Shown: in pieces, positions 17,486 to 24,994 of the stretch | Layout of the letters: each line of letters starts with the position of its first letter | Position numbering within the stretch: the first letter of the stretch is position 1 | Origin: Pseudomonas iridis | GTDB lineage: Bacteria; Pseudomonadota; Gammaproteobacteria; Pseudomonadales; Pseudomonadaceae | Reading direction: 5' to 3' | Length of the DNA stretch: 64,000 bases | Assembly: GCF_017980685.1 (NCBI RefSeq) | Contig: NZ_JACXXO010000001.1 | Location: 868,001-932,000 of the forward strand | Program-made: the position numbers and the translations under genes | Notes under the pieces: generated by a model | The model's database searches: none | What the model was told of the DNA's origin: nothing | Seen by the model: the letters and a program-made list of their open reading frames with translations, nothing else

Positions 17486-18360
17486 TTGCGCAGCCAAGTC
17501 TCAAGTTGGTCAACCATGGCCATGAACGCGTCAGCCAGCTCCTTGGTCGCGGCCAATTTGAAATTCAACTCGCCCAGTTTCGACACACGTTCCGCCCTTA
17601 ACAACTCGTTGATCGCCGTGTCCATGTGCGATCCCGTTGCTTCAAGAAACAGACTGACTCGCGAACTCACGGACGCCAGTGCGTTGAACAAAGTGCCTAT
17701 ATCAGTCTTGTATTCTGCGGCCCGGATCACTGCATCCGGGGAAGAGTAAGTGATATCCCAAAACGGCGTAGTGCGGGCTTCACGGAACAATTCCTGGACA
17801 ATCGTTGGCTGGGCATGGCACTGGCAGGAGCGATGATCCATTGTCTTGGTAAACACCGACCTGAGCCCGAACGACTCGTCATGCACCTCGGCGATGGTGT
17901 ATTTGAGTTGTTGAATCATCGCCCTGAGTTGATAAAACCGCAGTGCCAATTCGTGAACCAGATCGGGTACATCATTAGGCGGAAACAGCCTCCACGTCGG
18001 CGACCGGGACAAACTGTACCCCTTGAAATCCACCTTGCTGAGGGGCTCACTCCTCGATGTGCGACCGGTCATTTCCCGGGTCTCTTGCGCAAACGTAGTG
18101 AGATCCGCGACGTAAGCACTGCACAAATTCCGGGCTTCTTTTGTGCGCCCCCAGAGTTCTTGCAAATAGCGCTCATTGAATCGGGCATTGTTCAGGCGCG
18201 AATCACTGGCCAACACCGCGGGTGCATGACCGCTGGCTTTTCGACGGGCAAATACCACGGGGATGTTGTCGATGGTCGTGTGAAGAGAGCCGAGAAATCT
18301 TGTATAGCGATCCAGCTCGCGCCGCTGCGCGGCCGAGAGGTCATAGAAAAGTATGTTCAT
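17482..18360 (-). CDS. Unknown 292-residue protein downstream of XaxAB-like toxin
   Basis: No family is recognised. It has no signal peptide or membrane helix and reads as mainly alpha-helical (ELALRFYQLRAMIQQLKYTI about 130-150; ELADAFMAMVDQLETWLRK at the end). A CQCHAQ cluster lies near the middle. It sits 45 bases after the toxin stop on the same strand, with no clear Shine-Dalgarno before ATG 18360, so it probably depends on the toxin mRNA. Candidates are a third toxin component, an accessory or an immunity/chaperone protein; none can be chosen from sequence. It is AT-richer than the chromosome around it. Confidence 0.65.
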   Translation of the reverse strand: MNILFYDLSAAQRRELDRYTRFLGSLHTTIDNIPVVFARRKASGHAPAVLASDSRLNNARFNERYLQELWGRTKEARNLCSAYVADLTTFAQETREMTGRTSRSEPLSKVDFKGYSLSRSPTWRLFPPNDVPDLVHELALRFYQLRAMIQQLKYTIAEVHDESFGLRSVFTKTMDHRSCQCHAQPTIVQELFREARTTPFWDITYSSPDAVIRAAEYKTDIGTLFNALASVSSRVSLFLEATGSHMDTAINELLRAERVSKLGELNFKLAATKELADAFMAMVDQLETWLRK

Positions 18361-18405
18361 GACTATTCAAGAAGCGATGGGCGCGCAGCCCACCGCCCCC
18401 ACTCC

Positions 18406-20622
18406 TTATTGTTGAACAGACTTCAGATACGTCACGACTTCGGTGATCCGGGCAATCGCGGCATCGGCACGCTCCTCGACAGGTTGTGACTTGTCCTGCC
18501 TGAAGTCTTGGCGGAAGGAGTCGAACCCGTTAACCAGATTCGAATACTCATTCACATAGCCCCAACGCCCCTCGTCCAGTTGATCCAGAGCGTTGACCAA
18601 TTGAATTTTCCCGTCTATCCGGGCGATATCGCTTTTGTATTTCTTCAACTGCACCCGCAAGTCAGCGGCTTTATCCATCAGCGTGTTGTAAGCATCCAGC
18701 ATGTTCAGAAACGAAATCGCTTCACCAATACCGGAGATGATTTTTTTCAGGGCGTCGATCGCCAGCATTGCAATTTGAACCTGCGGCGGTGCCAAACCCA
18801 GGGCTTTGAGATTATCCAGCGTTAATTGCGCTTCCTGGCCGATCTTCTCCACACCGGCTTTGGCGATCAAGTCGATCCCTTCGGATGCCGATTTCATCTG
18901 TTTTTCCAGATCGGTCAATTTCTCGTCGGATTTGACCTTCAATGCTTCCGTTACATCCCGATCCTGCTGCAGTGTGGCAATCCATTGCTGCGAAGTGGCG
19001 CGGTCATAGGCAGTACTCAGGCTGCTGCGAATGACTTTGAAGTCTTCATAACGCTCGGAGATTTTGTTGGAAGTACTCTTGAGTTCGTTTTCCATGTCTT
19101 CACGTACTTCTTCCACATCCTCGGGATAGGCAAGTTCGGCCTGATATCCTTTCAGCTTGTCCCGCGCACGCTCCAGATAAATGATGTCTGTCCGGGCCTG
19201 GTTACGCATATCAAATGTTGCTCTCTGAACAGCAATCGACAATTCATTCATGCTGCGGACAATGCCAGGCATATAGTTAAACTGTTCAAAAAGCATCTGC
19301 GCAGTGGTATTGCTTTTCTGCATGGCGGTCGAGTGAGCAAGCAACGCTGCCACATTGACTTGCGGATAAGTTTGATTATTTGGCAGCGAAAACATGATTC
19401 TCTTGCTCCTGAATGACTGAAGTTTGTTTCCATACTCTTTATCCGCTGCTGCAAACACGTCGAGCAGTTGATCAGCACTGGATTTTATCTGCTCCCACGG
19501 ATCGATAATGGCGAGAATCTGATTCTTGAACCTGCGCAACGACGTGGCCTCATGCAGCGAATCGACCTCTTTGATGGAGGCTGTGATGTAAGTGCTCAAC
19601 GCATTCCATACCAACATCAGATTTTGAGTTGCAACTTCAGCTTCGATCGCTACATAGTCGAGGTTTTGCAAGTCATCCCGTATCTTGTTCAAAGAAGTCA
19701 ACGTTTGACTCTTGCTGGCCATTTTCTGATTGGCAGCCTGTTGTTCGGCTTTGAGATTGTTGCGCTTCTTGCGGATCTCTTCTGCCTTTACGCCCTGATA
19801 GATACCGAGAATCAATCCTGCGATGTTAAAGGTCGCAGCAGCCGCAATGGCCTCCTGCACCAGTTGATCATATTGTTTATTGAGTTCATCAATCTCCTTC
19901 GAGCGTTGATCGATCTCCCCTTGCAGCACCTGAATGTCCGCCTGATAGGTATTCCTCGAAACAAACTCCAGACGCAGTTTGATCTCAGGCAAGACTTTCT
20001 CGCGCATGTCCTTGCCAAAGCTGTCCAGTTGCTCCCGGACCCGTTCAGCTTTCTGATGGCATTGCCTGACTTTGCCCAGCATGTCATCAAGGTAGGCTTT
20101 TATTTCCGGAACATCGCCCTCCGGCAACGCGAGATCAGGAAGATTAGGGATCTTTCGCTTGAGTTCCAGATACTGTTCAGGGGTACTTATATTGTGTTCT
20201 TCCAGGTATCTGGATACTTTGAGATCTTCATAGATCTCGACTATTCCGCTGCCTGTACGGATGATACTGCCGGCAAAAATCTTCAGGTCGGTCCCCGTAA
20301 GCATGATTTTTTCACGCAACGGCGACCAACGTTTGGCGTGATCATAAGTAGTGCTGAATGTACGCAAAAAGTCTGCCGGTTTGAGGCCCAGGCCGCCGCT
20401 ATCGCCTGCGCCGTAGTTCAAGTACGCAATAACATCCTGCAAGCGCACGGGCAAAGACAACCCAAGCACTTCATATTTTCTCAAACTGATAATCTGCTCT
20501 TTGGTTAGCTGAATACCGGTATCACGATTGTATTCATTACCCTCACCAAGCGAGGCACTGACAAACATGGCAGGTGCTTTCGTGGCGTTTTCGACAATCT
20601 TGTTATCTATCCTTAATCCCAT
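18406..20622 (-). CDS. Single-chain alpha-xenorhabdolysin-like (XaxA+XaxB) pore-forming toxin
   Basis: The protein has 738 residues. Residues 1-400 resemble XaxA/YaxA, which are about 400 long: QIISLRKYEVLGLSLP (about 43-58), GLGLKPADFLRTF, HAKRWSPLR, long amphipathic helices, a hydrophobic hairpin AIAAAATFNIAGLILGIYQG (258-277), and LMLVWNALSTYI with IIDPWEQIKSSADQLL (335-387). Residues about 415-738 resemble XaxB: TYPQVNVAALLAHS (418-431), a coiled-coil body and an amphipathic segment 608-645. Canonical toxins use two separate proteins. AAGGAG precedes ATG 20622 by 7 bases. There is no signal peptide, as in the family. An in-frame ATG (19395, Met410) with AGGAG 10 bases upstream sits at the junction. 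The A-part call is firmer than the B-part call. Confidence 0.75.
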   Translation of the reverse strand: MGLRIDNKIVENATKAPAMFVSASLGEGNEYNRDTGIQLTKEQIISLRKYEVLGLSLPVRLQDVIAYLNYGAGDSGGLGLKPADFLRTFSTTYDHAKRWSPLREKIMLTGTDLKIFAGSIIRTGSGIVEIYEDLKVSRYLEEHNISTPEQYLELKRKIPNLPDLALPEGDVPEIKAYLDDMLGKVRQCHQKAERVREQLDSFGKDMREKVLPEIKLRLEFVSRNTYQADIQVLQGEIDQRSKEIDELNKQYDQLVQEAIAAAATFNIAGLILGIYQGVKAEEIRKKRNNLKAEQQAANQKMASKSQTLTSLNKIRDDLQNLDYVAIEAEVATQNLMLVWNALSTYITASIKEVDSLHEATSLRRFKNQILAIIDPWEQIKSSADQLLDVFAAADKEYGNKLQSFRSKRIMFSLPNNQTYPQVNVAALLAHSTAMQKSNTTAQMLFEQFNYMPGIVRSMNELSIAVQRATFDMRNQARTDIIYLERARDKLKGYQAELAYPEDVEEVREDMENELKSTSNKISERYEDFKVIRSSLSTAYDRATSQQWIATLQQDRDVTEALKVKSDEKLTDLEKQMKSASEGIDLIAKAGVEKIGQEAQLTLDNLKALGLAPPQVQIAMLAIDALKKIISGIGEAISFLNMLDAYNTLMDKAADLRVQLKKYKSDIARIDGKIQLVNALDQLDEGRWGYVNEYSNLVNGFDSFRQDFRQDKSQPVEERADAAIARITEVVTYLKSVQQ

Positions 20623-20852
20623 AAGAGACTCCTTGTCTGCTTTGGATATTTATTAAAGTCAATTGCGATTCGACCTTGCCGAGTTTTAGGCCAACTCGAT
20701 CACGGACATCGCAAAACAACCTTAGGACAACAAGATAAAAACCAACAAGCGCTTAAATATTAGCAATCACGACAACATAATTACTTACTCAAGTCATTAA
20801 CGCCTGGCAAACCACTCACAACATTTAAATAACTAACGATAAAACCAGATCA
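20623..20852. other. AT-rich intergenic region, presumed toxin promoter
   Basis: This 230-base stretch is far more AT-rich than the rest of the window (runs such as TAATATTTAAG and TTATTTAAATG on the minus strand). It is the only non-coding space that can hold the toxin promoter. Several AT hexamers could serve as -10 boxes but none pairs with a convincing -35 at 16-18 bases. Such AT-rich DNA is a typical H-NS/MvaT target (inference). Confidence 0.4.
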
Positions 20853-21608
20853 TTACGACGCCATCAACTGCGACAAGCGCAGCTTATAAGCGTCGGCCAT
20901 TGCGCGAATGCGTAAGTGCGGTGCATTCATCAGCGACTCGCCTGCAACCCGCAGGAAGTTCGCATTGCCCCCCGCCAGCGCCTTGCGCAGCCAGACAAGG
21001 GCATCATCGATCCGGCCGTCGTCGGCGAGTATCGCCGCGTGGCTGAACTGCCCACGAAAATCACCGCCCTCGGCCGCACGGCGATACCAATCACGCGCGG
21101 CCAGTGAATCCTGCGGACAATGGCGCCCCTCCTCCAGGTAACGACCCAACAGATTCATTGATTTGGCGTGGCCCAACGCCGCAGCACGACGATACAAGAT
21201 CAGGGCGTGCGCCTGGTTTTCGGCGATGCCGCGACCGGTGGCGAGCAGGTTAGCGAGGTTGTACATCGCCCAGTCCAGCCCGGCCTCGGCGGCGATTCGA
21301 TAATGCTGCACCGCAACCGCGGCATCCGCCTCACAGCCCCAGCCATGTTCGTTGCAACGGCCGAGCATGTTGCGCGCCATCAGATGCCCTTGTCCGGCGG
21401 CGATGCCGAACCAGCGCAATGCCAAGGGTTGATCCTGCGCGATACCCCGACCATCGAGCAGGATCTGTCCAAGCAACGCCTGCGCTTGGACAACTCCCTC
21501 GCCCGCCGCCAACAGAATCGCCTGCGCCGCACGACCCGGGCTCTCTTCAAGCATGGCGCTGAGCTGTTCGCCGTCGAGGACTTCCTGACGGCGCAGATGA
21601 AAACTCAT
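20853..21608 (-). CDS. Sel1-repeat (TPR-like) protein of the piu locus
   Basis: The 251-residue protein is built almost wholly of Sel1-like repeats: [48 protein letters not shown] and [14 protein letters not shown], each about 36 residues. No signal peptide is seen, so a cytosolic scaffold is likely. Its ATG overlaps the piuC stop (ATGA, 21605-21608), which couples translation to PiuC. The same gene follows piuC in P. aeruginosa (PA4516). Its molecular role is unknown; co-regulation with iron is inferred from the overlap. Confidence 0.85.
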   Translation of the reverse strand: MSFHLRRQEVLDGEQLSAMLEESPGRAAQAILLAAGEGVVQAQALLGQILLDGRGIAQDQPLALRWFGIAAGQGHLMARNMLGRCNEHGWGCEADAAVAVQHYRIAAEAGLDWAMYNLANLLATGRGIAENQAHALILYRRAAALGHAKSMNLLGRYLEEGRHCPQDSLAARDWYRRAAEGGDFRGQFSHAAILADDGRIDDALVWLRKALAGGNANFLRVAGESLMNAPHLRIRAMADAYKLRLSQLMAS

Positions 21609-22285
21609 ACCTCGACCCAGCGCCGCAACAAGTTGTGATAAGTGCCGGTGAGGCGAATCAGCGAAGGGTGATCGGGCAGGTCTTGCGTGAGCTGCTGAAT
21701 CGCCCCGTCCATCTCGAACAGCAACGCACGCTGGCTGTCTTCGCGCACCAGACTTTGCGTCCAGAAGAATGAGGCGTAACGCGCGCCGCGAGTGACTGCG
21801 TTGACTTTGTGCAGGCTGGTGCCGGGGTACAGCACCATGTCGCCGGCGGGCAATTTCACCTGTTGAGTGCCGAAGGTGTCCTGGATTTCCAGTTCGCCGC
21901 CGTCGTAATCCTCAGGTTCGCTGAAGAACAGCGTGGCCGACAGATCGGTACGCACCCGCTCGATGCTGCCCTTGGGCTGGCGCACGGCATTGTCGATGTG
22001 GAAATCGAAACTGCCACCGGCCGTGTAACAGTTCACTAACGGAGGAAACACTTTGTGCGGCAGCGCGGCAGACATGAACAGCGGATTCTTCCACAGCCGC
22101 TCGAGCATCGCCGCGCCGATTTCCTTGGCCAGCGGATGGCCTTCGGGCAGTTGCAGATTGTGCTTGGCCTTGGCCGATTGAGAGCCGGCGGTGATCTTGC
22201 CGTCAGCCCAGTCTGCCTGTTCCAGCGCCTCACGAATGCGCTGCACTTCGTCCTTTTCAAACAGACCGGGGATGTGCAGCAGCAT
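21605..22285 (-). CDS. piuC: PKHD-type Fe(II)/2-oxoglutarate hydroxylase PiuC
   Basis: The 226-residue dioxygenase shows the HxD...H iron facial triad as FHIDNAV (His/Asp, about residues 96-98) and YPGTSLHKV (His near 159), with the 2-oxoglutarate-binding Arg shortly after (TRGARY). Start ATG 22285 gives the standard 226-residue length and has AGGTGAC upstream. The frame runs open to 22513 without support. It is divergent from the PiuA receptor gene and is part of the iron-starvation response. PiuC loss is linked to siderophore-drug resistance in Pseudomonas (established knowledge). The in vivo substrate is not known to me. Confidence 0.92.
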   Translation of the reverse strand: MLLHIPGLFEKDEVQRIREALEQADWADGKITAGSQSAKAKHNLQLPEGHPLAKEIGAAMLERLWKNPLFMSAALPHKVFPPLVNCYTAGGSFDFHIDNAVRQPKGSIERVRTDLSATLFFSEPEDYDGGELEIQDTFGTQQVKLPAGDMVLYPGTSLHKVNAVTRGARYASFFWTQSLVREDSQRALLFEMDGAIQQLTQDLPDHPSLIRLTGTYHNLLRRWVEV

Positions 22286-22323
22286 GGCAATGTCACCTGA
22301 TGGCAGAGAGGCGGCAATGGTAT

Positions 22324-22338
22324 TGATTCTTATTGTCC
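22324..22338 (-). promoter_or_regulatory. Candidate Fur box, piuC side
   Basis: TGATTCTTATTGTCC matches 10 of 14 informative positions of the 7-1-7 Fur consensus TGATAATnATTATCA. It lies 39 bases upstream of the piuC start. Confidence 0.45.
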
Positions 22339-22402
22339 GTGTAAAACCCGCGGGACGAACGAACAGGCAAAAACCGTAAGGGCAAATTGTAAAGAATGTA
22401 AA

Positions 22403-22458
22403 TTCATTGCGAATAACAATATTTCGCAATTGATACGAATACCCGTTTACCCTATATT
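22403..22458 (+). promoter_or_regulatory. piuA promoter with overlapping Fur-like site
   Basis: TTGATA (22430-22435), 17 bases, TATATT (22453-22458) is a strong sigma-70 promoter ending 34 bases before the piuA ATG. Directly upstream and reaching the -35 is GCGAATAACAATATTTCGC (22409-22427), an AT-rich imperfect palindrome of the kind bound by Pseudomonas Fur. Iron repression is expected for this receptor family. Confidence 0.65.
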
Positions 22459-22492
22459 CCGCCGCCTCAAATCCTTGGGGAGGGGAATAAAA

Positions 22493-24802
22493 ATGGCACG
22501 TCAACCCGCACAATTACCGGTCAGTTCACCACGTCTGCTCGCTTCTGCAATTGGCGTGGCAATCACCGCCGGTTCCGCCGGCCACATGGTGTTTGCCGCC
22601 GAAAAGACTGAGAGCAAAGCCTCCGGCAATGCCATCGCCCTGGACGCCACCGCCATCACTGGCGAAGCGCAGGACTCGACGTCCTACCAGGTCGAGAAAG
22701 CCTCCTCGCCCAAGTACACCGCGCCGCTGATCGACACGCCGCGCTCGGTCACCGTTATTCCGCAGCAAGTCCTCAAGGACACCGGCGCCCTGAACATGCA
22801 GGACGCGCTGCGCACCGTGCCGGGCATCACCTTCGGTGCCGGTGAAGGTGGCAACCCGCAGGGCGACCGCCCATTCATCCGTGGCTTCGACGCCCAGGGC
22901 GACACTTACCTTGATGGCGTGCGCGACACGGGCTCGCAGAGCCGCGAAATCTTCGCCGTCGAAAACATTGAAGTCAGCAAGGGCCCGAACTCCGCCATCG
23001 GCGGTCGCGGCGCGGCGGGCGGCAGCATCAACCTGGTGAGCAAGAAGGCTCACTTGGGTAACTCGTTCGACGGTGGTTTCACCTGGGGCTCCGACCAGAC
23101 CCAGCGTTACACCCTCGACGGCAACTACCAGTTCAGCGATACCGCCGCTGGCCGTCTGAACCTGATGAGCCACGAAAGCAACGTCGCCGGTCGCGACAAA
23201 GTCGATTACGACCGTTGGGGCATCGCGCCTTCCCTGGCCTTCGGTCTGGGCACCGACACCCGCGTCAACCTTGATTACTACCATCTGGAAAGCAACGACA
23301 CGCCGGACTCGGGCATTCCGTACAGTTTTTCGAGCCCGCGCACCAAGTCCAATCCGGACAAGCCGTATGCCGGTGGCGACGACAGCAACTTCTACGGTCT
23401 GGATCGCGATTTCCGCAAGGGCCGCGCCGACACCGCGACGTTCGCCATCGAGCATGACCTGAACGACTCGCTGACCATCAAGAACACCCTGCGTCACGGC
23501 ACCAGCATGCAGGATTACATCCTCACCCAGCCGGACGACAGCAAGGGCAACGTCAACAACGGCAGTGTCTGGCGTCGGGCGAATACGCGGGTCAGCAACA
23601 CCGAGACCACCACCAACCAGACTGACCTGTTCGGCAATTTCTACGTCGCCGGCTTCAAGAACAGCTTCTCCACCGGTGTCGAGTACACCCGTGAGGAAAG
23701 CCAGAAGTCTTCGTACAACGTCAACACCGACACTACGCCGCGCACCACCAACGTGCCGGCCAGCAGCAACTGCACGCCGGCGATGATCGGTGCGTCCAGC
23801 GGCTACAACTGCACCTCGCTGTCGAATCCGAATCCGAACGATCCGTGGAATGGTGCGATTTCGCGCAACTACGCCGGCACCGACACCAAGGCCAACACCT
23901 ACGCGCTGTATGCGTTCAACACCCTGGAGTTGTCCGAGCAGTGGCTGGTGAACATGGGGCTGCGGTACGACCACTTCGACACTGAATACAAAACCTACAC
24001 CGCCGCCGGCGCTACCACCGCCAAGGGCGATGACGTCAGCGAGTTCGTTACCGGCCAGTTCGGCGTGGTCTACAAGCCTGCGGAAAACGGCAGCATTTAT
24101 GCTTCCTACGCCACTTCGGCCACCCCACCGGGCAACACCCTCGGTGAAGGCATGGACGGCAACCCGTTGGGCGGCAGCAGAGATCGCGCCGGCAATCTGC
24201 TGAGCAGCGACATGGAGCCGGAAACCACCAAGAACTACGAAATCGGCACCAAGTGGGACCTGCTCAATGATCGCCTGTCGCTGACCGCTGACATCTTCCG
24301 CACCGAGAAAGAAAACGCCCGCGTGCAAGTCGATACCACCTCGTACGAGAACGCCGGCAAAACCCGCGTGCAAGGTGTCGAGCTGTCGGCCAGCGGCAAG
24401 ATCACCGACAAGTGGCAGGTGTTCGCCGGTTACGCCTTCATGGACAGCGAACAGGTTGATGGCGGCCCGCTGAACCGCGCCACCGATGGCAACCAACTGC
24501 CTAACACGCCGAAGAACAGCGCCAGCCTGTGGACCACTTACCAGGTCACGCCGAAGCTGACGATCGGTGGCGGCGCGTTCTATGTCGACGACGTGTTCGG
24601 CAACGTGGCCAATACCACCATGGTTGATTCGTACGTGCGTTACGACGCGATGGCGGCCTACAAGCTGACCAAGAACGTCGACCTGCAACTCAACGTGCAG
24701 AACCTGACCGATGAAACCTACTACGACAAAGCTTTCTCGACCCACTTCGCCAGCCAGGCAGCGGGGCGTACGGCATTGTTGAGCACCAATTTCCACTTCT
24801 GA
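22493..24802 (+). CDS. piuA: TonB-dependent siderophore receptor PiuA
   Basis: The 769-residue outer-membrane receptor is Fiu/PiuA-like. It has a long signal sequence (to about residue 37, VFA-AEK), a plug domain with [16 protein letters not shown] (about 80) and [20 protein letters not shown], then a 22-strand barrel ending in a C-terminal Phe (STNFHF). It takes up catechol-type ferric siderophores and related drugs across the outer membrane with TonB energy (family knowledge). ATG 22493 is chosen since GGGGAGGGG lies 8 bases upstream and the signal peptide starts cleanly there. It is divergent from piuC and followed by piuB. Confidence 0.92.
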   Translation: MARQPAQLPVSSPRLLASAIGVAITAGSAGHMVFAAEKTESKASGNAIALDATAITGEAQDSTSYQVEKASSPKYTAPLIDTPRSVTVIPQQVLKDTGALNMQDALRTVPGITFGAGEGGNPQGDRPFIRGFDAQGDTYLDGVRDTGSQSREIFAVENIEVSKGPNSAIGGRGAAGGSINLVSKKAHLGNSFDGGFTWGSDQTQRYTLDGNYQFSDTAAGRLNLMSHESNVAGRDKVDYDRWGIAPSLAFGLGTDTRVNLDYYHLESNDTPDSGIPYSFSSPRTKSNPDKPYAGGDDSNFYGLDRDFRKGRADTATFAIEHDLNDSLTIKNTLRHGTSMQDYILTQPDDSKGNVNNGSVWRRANTRVSNTETTTNQTDLFGNFYVAGFKNSFSTGVEYTREESQKSSYNVNTDTTPRTTNVPASSNCTPAMIGASSGYNCTSLSNPNPNDPWNGAISRNYAGTDTKANTYALYAFNTLELSEQWLVNMGLRYDHFDTEYKTYTAAGATTAKGDDVSEFVTGQFGVVYKPAENGSIYASYATSATPPGNTLGEGMDGNPLGGSRDRAGNLLSSDMEPETTKNYEIGTKWDLLNDRLSLTADIFRTEKENARVQVDTTSYENAGKTRVQGVELSASGKITDKWQVFAGYAFMDSEQVDGGPLNRATDGNQLPNTPKNSASLWTTYQVTPKLTIGGGAFYVDDVFGNVANTTMVDSYVRYDAMAAYKLTKNVDLQLNVQNLTDETYYDKAFSTHFASQAAGRTALLSTNFHF

Positions 24803-24816
24803 CCGATGTGGGAATC

Positions 24817-24905
24817 TGTGGGAGCGAGCCTGCTCGCGAAAGCGGTGAGTCAGTTAAGTGGAGGCTGACTGACACGACGCCTTCGCGAGCAGGCTCGCTC
24901 CCACA
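24817..24905. repeat. REP palindrome pair
   Basis: Inverted copies of the GTGGGAGCGAGCCTGCTCGC unit (24818-24839 and 24882-24904) lie immediately after piuA, before its terminator. Confidence 0.9.
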
Positions 24906-24926
24906 AGGAATGCGCCGCAAGGCTTG

Positions 24927-24956
24927 GCCCCGTTCATTCAATTGAACGGGGCTTTT
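24927..24956 (+). terminator. Rho-independent terminator of piuA
   Basis: GCCCCGTTCA (24927-24936) pairs perfectly with TGAACGGGGC (24943-24952), followed by TTTT. It lies 39 bases before the piuB start. Confidence 0.9.
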
Positions 24957-24994
24957 GTGCGTAATCAAGAAGCTTCTCGACAACCCACGGCATA

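Noticed and set aside
18406..20622. Fusion of XaxA- and XaxB-like parts as a sequencing frameshift or lost stop artefact
   Set aside because: The frame runs cleanly through the linker with normal codons on both sides. It could still be a natural stop-codon loss, but nothing in the sequence suggests an error.
17454..20852. Prophage or pyocin-like island for the toxin unit
   Set aside because: No integrase, structural, lysis or recombination genes and no att-like direct repeats were found nearby.
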